Assembly: GCA_003224835.1 (NCBI GenBank)
Contig: QHZX01000264.1
Span: 1,647-7,734, forward strand
Reading direction: 5' to 3'
Length of the DNA: 6,088 nucleotides
Origin: Acidobacteriota bacterium
Lineage (GTDB): Bacteria; Acidobacteriota; Terriglobia; Terriglobales; Acidobacteriaceae
Part shown: positions 1 to 4,416 of the stretch, piece after piece
How positions within the stretch are numbered: position 1 is the first letter of the stretch
How the letters are laid out: the number at the start of each line of letters is the position of its first letter
The notes under the pieces: generated by a model
The model's database searches: none
The model's input: the letters and a program-made list of their open reading frames with translations, nothing else
What the model was told of the DNA's origin: nothing
Program-made: the position numbers and the translations under genes

Positions 1-1
1 G

Positions 2-679
2 ATCAGCCTAGAACGAAAAGCCGCCAATATGACCTTTTTGGCCGCATACACGTACTCGAAGGCCATTGATAATTCATCCGGCTTCGGACAGTGGGTGAAT
101 TTTGAAAACTCGCGGCTTACCCGTTCACTTTCATCTTTCGACACCACTCACAACTTCGTGTTCAGCTATAACTGGGCCGTTCCGTTTGATCGTGCATTTC
201 GTGGCGCGCCCAAACGCCTCACGCAGGGATGGAATCTTGCAGGCATAACCCGTTTTACTGGCGGCCTCCCTGTGGCGATCAGCGAGAACCAGGATGATCT
301 TTCTCTCACCGGAAGCGCCAACACCGATGAGCCCAACGTTGTAGGAAAGGTTCACATCACCGATCCCCGCAATCCGTTGCACACGTTTTTCAACCGGGAT
401 GCGTTTGGCCCAGGACCTGTGGGAGAGTTCGGCAACTCTAATCGGCAGTTTTTCCATGGTCCGGGAATCAACAATTTCGATATGACTCTGATGAAGACTA
501 CAAAGATTACCGAATCGAAATCATTCGACATCAGGGCTGATTTCTTTAATGTCTTCAATCATGCTCAATTCCTCAACCCAGACGGCAATTTCATATCGAG
601 TGGCGGCGATCAGATGGGAATAGTGAGCTCGGCAAGGCCGGGTCGGGTCGGGCAAGTCAGCGCCAAATTTTACTTCTAA
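2..679 (+). CDS. TonB-dependent receptor (Oar/carboxypeptidase-regulatory-like type), C-terminal part
   Basis: The frame is open from the window edge, so this is the 3' end of a longer gene; the ATG at 29 is internal. The 225 visible residues resemble the last strands of an outer-membrane beta-barrel. They alternate aromatic and polar residues (AAYTYSKAIDN, HNFVFSYNWAVPF), carry the late motif DIRADFFNVFNHAQF typical of acidobacterial TonB-dependent receptors, and end in KFYF with the C-terminal aromatic residue used for outer-membrane insertion. Full-length members usually have about 1,000 residues or more, with an N-terminal carboxypeptidase-regulatory-like (Ig-fold) domain and a plug; none of that is inside the window. 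The family imports or binds large substrates across the outer membrane using TonB energy, but the substrate cannot be told from this end. A hairpin follows 7 nt after the stop, and a TPR gene lies downstream. The family call is confident; the specific function is unknown. Confidence 0.85.
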   Translation: MSLERKAANMTFLAAYTYSKAIDNSSGFGQWVNFENSRLTRSLSSFDTTHNFVFSYNWAVPFDRAFRGAPKRLTQGWNLAGITRFTGGLPVAISENQDDLSLTGSANTDEPNVVGKVHITDPRNPLHTFFNRDAFGPGPVGEFGNSNRQFFHGPGINNFDMTLMKTTKITESKSFDIRADFFNVFNHAQFLNPDGNFISSGGDQMGIVSSARPGRVGQVSAKFYF

Positions 680-686
680 CTTGCAG

Positions 687-721
687 CCAGGTGGGAGAAA
701 CTGCGCTTTTCGCCTACCTGG
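687..721 (+). terminator. Imperfect 13-bp hairpin after the receptor gene
   Basis: CCAGGTGGG (687-695) pairs with CCTACCTGG (713-721), including one G-T wobble. After an A/G mismatch, GAAA (697-700) pairs with TTTC (708-711), leaving a 7-nt loop CTGCGCT. It begins 7 nt past the receptor stop codon, the usual place for a transcription-ending or 3'-protecting structure. No T tract follows, so it is not a textbook intrinsic terminator. It could equally be an mRNA-stabilising hairpin between the receptor and TPR genes. Confidence 0.5.
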
Positions 722-738
722 TCACGCCTTCCGCAAAT

Positions 739-762
739 TCGAGCGAGTTCTGGTACGCTCGA
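739..762 (+). promoter_or_regulatory. Perfect 7-bp inverted repeat just before the TPR start codon
   Basis: TCGAGCG (739-745) and CGCTCGA (756-762) are exact reverse complements separated by 10 nt, and the repeat ends 7 nt before the ATG at 770. It occupies the place where a Shine-Dalgarno sequence would be expected, and no good one is visible there. It could be an mRNA hairpin limiting translation or a small operator. A chance repeat of this size is also possible. Confidence 0.3.
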
Positions 763-769
763 CATCTGT

Positions 770-2167
770 ATGGTGTTCCGGTTCATCCTTGCTTTGCTAC
801 TTTCCGCAACGTCTGTTGCCCAGACTGCCGAGACCTACCGGCAACGAGCAGTGGAGCTTTCCAGAAAGAAATTGTGGGAGGAGGCCATTGCAAACTACCA
901 AAAGGCTCTGTCCCTCGACCCGCATGATGCGCTCACGCATTACGACCTCGCCCTAGCGCTGAAATCCAAGGACGATGTCACGCAGGCTGCTGCGGAATTC
1001 AAGGAAGCCATCCAGCTAAGACCGAAATGGGCCGATGCACATTACGGGCTGGGGGCGACCTGGTACGACCTGCATGACCTGCCAGCGGCAGTTAAGGAAC
1101 TACAGGCCACAGTACAGATCGATCCGAATAACAGCGGCGCACACGGATTGCTCGCTCGCATCTACTCAGAGCAAAATAACTTTTCTGGTGCGGAATCCGA
1201 ACTTGTTCGAGCTCTGCAATTAAAACCTTCCACGGAGCTGTATTTCGACCTCGGCATGGTGAAAGGCCAACTCGGCAATCTTGATGCAGCTGCATCTGCG
1301 TTTCGTCATGCATTGCGTCTGAATCCCCGATCTGAACGTGCGGAGTTGATGTTGGGAGTGACACTGCGTCGTTCGGGAAATCACGCCGACGCTCTCACTC
1401 ACTTTCGCAAAGCAGTCGAATTAAACTTTCAGGACCCCGAGGCACAATATAACCTCGGCATGGAGCTTAAGAGCGGCGGTGATCTGGCAGGTGCTGTCGC
1501 GGCCTTCCAGCATGCCGTCGAGCTGAAGGCTGATTTTGAAAAGGCACGCTATAGTCTGGGAATAGCGCTGCGCGCACAGGGTCAAACCGGGGCGGCGGAG
1601 AAGGAGCTCAACGATCTTAAAGGCTTGCATGATTTCCGCGCGCGATTGGCTCAGGCGAAGCTCCTCACCCTTCAAGGAGTCGATGCCTTAAAAGGCCAGA
1701 AGCTGGACGATGCCCAGACGCTCTTTCAGCAGGCGATTGATCAAAGTCCCGAGCTGCCGACCGGCTACTACTACTTGGGGGTAACCTGGCAACGTAAAAA
1801 CGATGCTGCACGCGCGCAAGCAGCTTTTGAAAAGGCACTTGAGTTAAAACCGGATTATGCCCAAGCCCACTCCAGCCTCGGTCTGCTGTATTGGGGCGAG
1901 AACAATCACGAACGCGGGCTGCAGGAATTCCGTCAGGCAGTCATGTCGGATCCCGATCTCGCCGAAGCCCACTACAACCTTGGTCTCGCGCTGGCACAAT
2001 CGGGAAGTCTGGATGAAGCTGCGCATGAATTCAACGACGCGATCAGTGTTAATCCCAACTACACGGACGCGCGAATACAGAGCTCACAACAATCTCGGAC
2101 TGGTCCAGTTGCAATCGGGAGATTTGCGGTCTGCGCAGGCAGAGTTTCTCGAAGCTCTGCGCCTTAA
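770..2167 (+). CDS. Secreted multi-TPR protein, frame-disrupted near its C-terminus
   Basis: The reading frame gives 465 residues. Residues 1-17 look like a Sec signal peptide (short basic start, LALLL core, SVA before the likely cut), so the protein is probably periplasmic or outer-membrane associated. The rest is a nearly continuous run of 34-residue tetratricopeptide repeats, about 12 before the break and two after it. Typical cores are AHYGLG, AQYNLGM, YYYLGV and AEAHYNLGLAL, each closed by a conserved L-x-P/D-P turn; the unit around residues 270-300 is degenerate. Such arrays are protein-protein scaffolds, and the partner is unknown; location behind an outer-membrane receptor fits an envelope role. 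ATG 770 is preferred because no ATG, GTG or TTG lies further upstream in this frame after the receptor stop. There is no clear ribosome site. From about residue 434 the frame leaves the TPR pattern: the final 31 residues resemble nothing, while TPR sequence continues in another frame to 2297. The natural product was probably about 504 residues. Confidence 0.82.
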   Translation: MVFRFILALLLSATSVAQTAETYRQRAVELSRKKLWEEAIANYQKALSLDPHDALTHYDLALALKSKDDVTQAAAEFKEAIQLRPKWADAHYGLGATWYDLHDLPAAVKELQATVQIDPNNSGAHGLLARIYSEQNNFSGAESELVRALQLKPSTELYFDLGMVKGQLGNLDAAASAFRHALRLNPRSERAELMLGVTLRRSGNHADALTHFRKAVELNFQDPEAQYNLGMELKSGGDLAGAVAAFQHAVELKADFEKARYSLGIALRAQGQTGAAEKELNDLKGLHDFRARLAQAKLLTLQGVDALKGQKLDDAQTLFQQAIDQSPELPTGYYYLGVTWQRKNDAARAQAAFEKALELKPDYAQAHSSLGLLYWGENNHERGLQEFRQAVMSDPDLAEAHYNLGLALAQSGSLDEAAHEFNDAISVNPNYTDARIQSSQQSRTGPVAIGRFAVCAGRVSRSSAP

Positions 2168-2297
2168 ATCCGGTTATGCGGAAGCACACTACAACCTGGC
2201 ATTAACTCTTCGCCAAGAGGGAAAGATGGCCGAGTCGAATGCGGAGTTCGAGAAGGCTTACGCAATCTCACCTGAATTAAAAGACCTGCCCCGGTAG
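2082..2297 (+). pseudogene. Out-of-frame C-terminal TPRs of the preceding gene
   Basis: This segment, in the frame one base ahead of the main TPR frame, encodes AHNNLGLVQLQSGDLRSAQ and, one repeat later, AEAHYNLALTLRQEGKMAES, then ends PELKDLPR and a TAG. These are ordinary TPR units continuing the array from 770. If the 13 nt 2069-2081 (equivalently 2070-2082 or 2071-2083, because GC flanks both sides) are removed, the repeat starting NPNYTDA becomes exactly 34 residues, like its neighbours, and the gene is open to 2297. There is no separate start signal, so it is probably not an independent gene. It could be a real disabling insertion, an assembly or sequencing fault, or a one-base error beside four genuine extra residues. 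Confidence 0.7.
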
Positions 2298-2379
2298 CAC
2301 TCCCTAACCGTGCGGGTTAATAGAAACCCCGTCGTCTCTTTAACGAGCCTGCGACCATTCCCAACACACTTCCACACGC

Positions 2380-2404
2380 ACTCGGCGAGCACAACCGAGT
2401 TTTT
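2380..2404 (+). terminator. Candidate weak intrinsic terminator
   Basis: ACTCGG (2380-2385) pairs perfectly with CCGAGT (2395-2400) across a 9-nt loop and runs directly into TTTT (2401-2404). The stem is short but has four G-C pairs. It lies about 80 nt after the TPR stop and before the candidate promoter at 2461, as expected for an end-of-unit terminator. Confidence 0.4.
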
Positions 2405-2460
2405 CCGGAGTTCTCCTGCTCGTAACTCGAAGAGAATATCGTCTGCCAAGGCTCTCCACG

Positions 2461-2488
2461 TTGACGTGAAAATTTGTTTTTTTATGTT
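2461..2488 (+). promoter_or_regulatory. Candidate sigma70-type promoter for the signalling cluster
   Basis: TTGACG (2461-2466) matches five of six bases of the -35 consensus. TATGTT (2483-2488) matches four of six bases of the -10 consensus, with a 16-nt AT-rich spacer that includes a run of seven T. It would give a leader of roughly 95 nt before the ATG at 2591. The call rests on motif matching only; the sigma factor in use is unknown. Confidence 0.35.
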
Positions 2489-2518
2489 TTGAACGTCGCC
2501 CAGCAGAAGTCCCAGTCT

Positions 2519-2533
2519 TAAGGTAAGGTAAGG
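2519..2533 (+). repeat. Three tandem copies of TAAGG
   Basis: TAAGG occurs three times without interruption in the presumed leader, between the candidate promoter and the response regulator start. The AAGG cores resemble Shine-Dalgarno sequences but are too far from the ATG at 2591 to serve it. It may be a slippage-prone microrepeat or a binding site; function unknown. Confidence 0.5.
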
Positions 2534-2575
2534 CACAGGGATCCAATGCACCACGAGTCGTAGCCTCGCCGATCT

Positions 2576-2584
2576 GGAGAAGGA
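2576..2584 (+). promoter_or_regulatory. Strong ribosome binding site for the REC-PilZ gene
   Basis: GGAGAAGGA is purine-rich, with GGAG and AAGGA cores, and ends 6 nt before the ATG at 2591. It is the strongest Shine-Dalgarno sequence in the window and fixes that start codon. Confidence 0.75.
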
Positions 2585-2590
2585 AACAGA

Positions 2591-3271
2591 ATGCTGTCAC
2601 TGAAAGTCCTTGTGGTTGAAGACGATCCGGCGAGCCTGGAACTGATGACTGAAGTTCTTCGATCGCTTGAAGCAGACGTTCGGCCTGTTAGTGACAGTCA
2701 ACAAGCAGCCATTCTGGTCAGCCAGGAGAAGTTCGACGGAATTTTCCTGGATTTAGAGATGCCCAACCTAGACGGGCTTGCTCTGGCACAAGAAGTTCGC
2801 ACCTCTTCTTGGAACAGATTGACCCCTATCGTTATCGTAACCGGTCGAGAAGAGAGAGACACGATGCACGAAGCCTTTTCGACCGGAGCCAATTTCTTTT
2901 TGCAAAAGCCCATCGACAGGCACAAATTATCTCTTCTATTTCGAGCGGTTCGGGGAACGATGGTGGAGAACCGGCGTCGGTATGCGCGCGTACCTTTGCA
3001 AACGGAGGTAACGTGCACAGTAGGCTCCAAAGTCAGTCGGGGCAGGACTTGGAACCTCAGCTACGGCGGCATCCAAGTAGAAGCCGGAAATATCAAACCC
3101 GGCGACCTGGTACGTTTATCATTCCGTTTGCCGACGGTGGGTATAACGGTAAACGCCTCCGGTACGGTCATGTGGGGCAATGAGAACCGCCAGGGCATCA
3201 AGTTCACAACGATGACCGACGAAGGCGAAAGGGCAATTCGGGAGTTTGTGAGCCAAGTGGAAAAACCGTGA
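2591..3271 (+). CDS. REC-PilZ response regulator (c-di-GMP binding output)
   Basis: This 226-residue cytoplasmic protein has two domains. Residues 4-120 form a receiver domain with the acidic pocket E10-D11-D12, phospho-acceptor D54 (FLDLEMP), T84 in VIVTG and K106-P107 in FFLQKP, so all catalytic positions are present. Residues 126-223 form a PilZ domain with the RRxxR element (RRYAR, residues 129-133) and the NxSxxG element (NLSYGG, residues 155-160), the two conserved c-di-GMP contacts, so ligand binding is expected. There is no DNA-binding domain, so output is probably through protein contacts, for example with motility, polysaccharide or kinase machinery; the target is not visible. It is first in a co-directional set with an HD-GYP regulator and a histidine kinase, which suggests that phosphorylation and c-di-GMP level are both read by this protein. 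It follows a candidate promoter and a strong ribosome site. The domain call is very secure; the pathway is inferred. Confidence 0.93.
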   Translation: MLSLKVLVVEDDPASLELMTEVLRSLEADVRPVSDSQQAAILVSQEKFDGIFLDLEMPNLDGLALAQEVRTSSWNRLTPIVIVTGREERDTMHEAFSTGANFFLQKPIDRHKLSLLFRAVRGTMVENRRRYARVPLQTEVTCTVGSKVSRGRTWNLSYGGIQVEAGNIKPGDLVRLSFRLPTVGITVNASGTVMWGNENRQGIKFTTMTDEGERAIREFVSQVEKP

Positions 3272-3352
3272 TGTCCTGAGCCTCACGCCTTTAAACTTCA
3301 GTAATCTAGCAACCCAATTTTGATTGTGCCACGCTGCATCACCAGCCGAATT

Positions 3353-3358
3353 AGGTGA
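3353..3358 (+). promoter_or_regulatory. Ribosome binding site favouring the GTG 3366 start
   Basis: AGGTGA is an excellent match to the anti-Shine-Dalgarno sequence and sits 7 nt before GTG 3366. The alternative in-frame start, TTG 3324, lies just after an in-frame TGA (3321-3323) and has no comparable site, so the GTG is preferred. Confidence 0.6.
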
Positions 3359-3365
3359 ATGCGCA

Positions 3366-4376
3366 GTGTTGTTAAATGCAAGTCACTCTATTACCGGAAC
3401 CATTCTCGTAGCTGACGATCAAGTATCGAACCGAGAGCTGATGTGTGAGCTCCTCACCACACAAGGGTTCAAAGTCATTACTGCAGTCGACGGAGCCGAA
3501 GCCCTCGAGCAGATGAGCCGAGTGCCAACAGACTTGGTGCTGCTCGACGTGATGATGCCTGAACTGAGCGGCTTCGATGTATGCGCGAAACTTAAATCTA
3601 ATCCTGATACTTACCTGATACCCGTGATCCTAGTAACGGCCCTTTCTGACAAAGAGAACCGCATAGAGGGTATTCGAGTTGGAGCAGATGACTTCCTGAC
3701 GCGTCCGGTTGATCGCACCGAATTGTTAGCCCGCGTGCGCTCACTCCTCAAGCTCAAGCACCGTACTGACGAGTTAGAGCGCGCTGAATCAGTTTTGTTT
3801 AGTCTTGCACGAAGTATCGAAGGCAAAGATCCGTATACGCACGGTCACTGCGAGCGCTTGGCAGAATATTCGGCCTTTTTAGGAGAGCATCTCGGAGTAC
3901 CAGAAGATCAGGTTACCGCTCTTCGTCGCGCTGGCGTCGTCCACGACATAGGAAAGATTGCTATACCCGATGCAATCATCTTGAAACCGACCAGTTTGTC
4001 TCCAGACGAATGGAAACTCATGCGAGAGCATCCGGTAGTCGGCGAACGCATTTGTGCCCCATTGAGGTCTTTTCGCTCCGTGCTGCCGATAATCCGTCAT
4101 CATCATGAAAGACTCGACGGGTCAGGATATCCAGATGCGCTTAAGGGAGAAGCGATACCAATCACAGCCCGGATATTGCAAGTAGTGGATGTCTACGATG
4201 CCCTTACCACAGCAAGGCCTTATAAGCCTGCATTTTCTATCACCGACGCATTACAAACAATGAAGCAGGAAGTGGCCAAGGGTTGGTGGGACCCGCACAT
4301 CTTTGACCAGTTCGAACGGCTGGTTCGGAGCGGAACGGCGAATTTTCTATCTCGTGGTGCATCAGCGGGCCGCTAG
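3366..4376 (+). CDS. RpfG-like response regulator, REC-HD-GYP c-di-GMP phosphodiesterase
   Basis: From GTG 3366 the protein has 336 residues; starting at TTG 3324 would add 14. Residues 10-128 are a receiver domain with D17-D18, phospho-acceptor D61 (LLDVMMP) and T91. The usual conserved lysine is replaced by R113 (FLTRPVD). A short helical linker leads to an HD-GYP domain (about 145-330). It carries E152 and the YTHGH element with H161, the HD pair H193-D194 in HDIGK, H222 in REHPVVGE, HHE at 246-248 followed by DGSGYP with GYP at 254-256, and D275 in VVDVYDAL. These are the metal and substrate residues of active HD-GYP enzymes, which hydrolyse c-di-GMP to pGpG and/or GMP; activity is expected to be controlled by receiver phosphorylation. 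The length and order match RpfG. It lies 94 nt after the REC-PilZ gene and 40 nt before the kinase gene, probably in one transcription unit. rpfG is not given as symbol because no RpfC/RpfF neighbours are seen. Confidence 0.92.
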   Translation: MLLNASHSITGTILVADDQVSNRELMCELLTTQGFKVITAVDGAEALEQMSRVPTDLVLLDVMMPELSGFDVCAKLKSNPDTYLIPVILVTALSDKENRIEGIRVGADDFLTRPVDRTELLARVRSLLKLKHRTDELERAESVLFSLARSIEGKDPYTHGHCERLAEYSAFLGEHLGVPEDQVTALRRAGVVHDIGKIAIPDAIILKPTSLSPDEWKLMREHPVVGERICAPLRSFRSVLPIIRHHHERLDGSGYPDALKGEAIPITARILQVVDVYDALTTARPYKPAFSITDALQTMKQEVAKGWWDPHIFDQFERLVRSGTANFLSRGASAGR

Positions 4377-4407
4377 CTACAGCTCGATAAAATTTCATCC
4401 GGCATTC

Positions 4408-4412
4408 AGGAG
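4408..4412 (+). promoter_or_regulatory. Ribosome binding site of the kinase gene
   Basis: AGGAG ends 4 nt before ATG 4417. No other start codon in this frame lies between the previous stop and this ATG, which supports the chosen start. Confidence 0.6.
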
Positions 4413-4416
4413 TCCA

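Larger units (their letters stand above)
2298..2590. other. Non-coding interval between the TPR gene and the signalling cluster
   Basis: These 293 bases show no convincing gene on either strand: the minus-strand open frames crossing it have no recognisable motifs and overlap neighbouring genes. It holds a small 5-bp hairpin TAACC/GGTTA near 2309-2323, a terminator-like hairpin, a candidate promoter, a short tandem repeat and the ribosome site of the next gene. The layout fits the end of one transcription unit and the start of another. Confidence 0.6.

Noticed and set aside
2069..2093. Programmed +1 frameshift in the TPR gene
   Set aside because: No slippery heptamer, slow codon/stop combination or downstream pseudoknot is evident, and a 13-nt insertion explains frame and repeat spacing better.
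2546..2563. Five-codon open frame (MHHES) in the leader, with AGGGA 4 nt upstream, as a possible leader peptide
   Set aside because: It is too short to distinguish from chance, and no attenuator-like alternative hairpins or runs of regulatory codons are seen around it.
2258..2600. Two overlapping minus-strand open frames (98 and 86 codons) across the non-coding interval
   Set aside because: They lack recognisable motifs, overlap the ends of real + strand genes and each other, and have no supporting start context; they look like chance frames.
2785..2801. TGGCAC-containing sigma54-like promoter
   Set aside because: The GC half is not followed by TTGC at the right distance, and the site lies inside the REC-PilZ coding region.
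3267..3287. CGTGA/TCACG inverted repeat at the REC-PilZ stop as a terminator
   Set aside because: The stem is only 5 bp with an 11-nt loop and no T tract; it does not argue against co-transcription with the HD-GYP gene.
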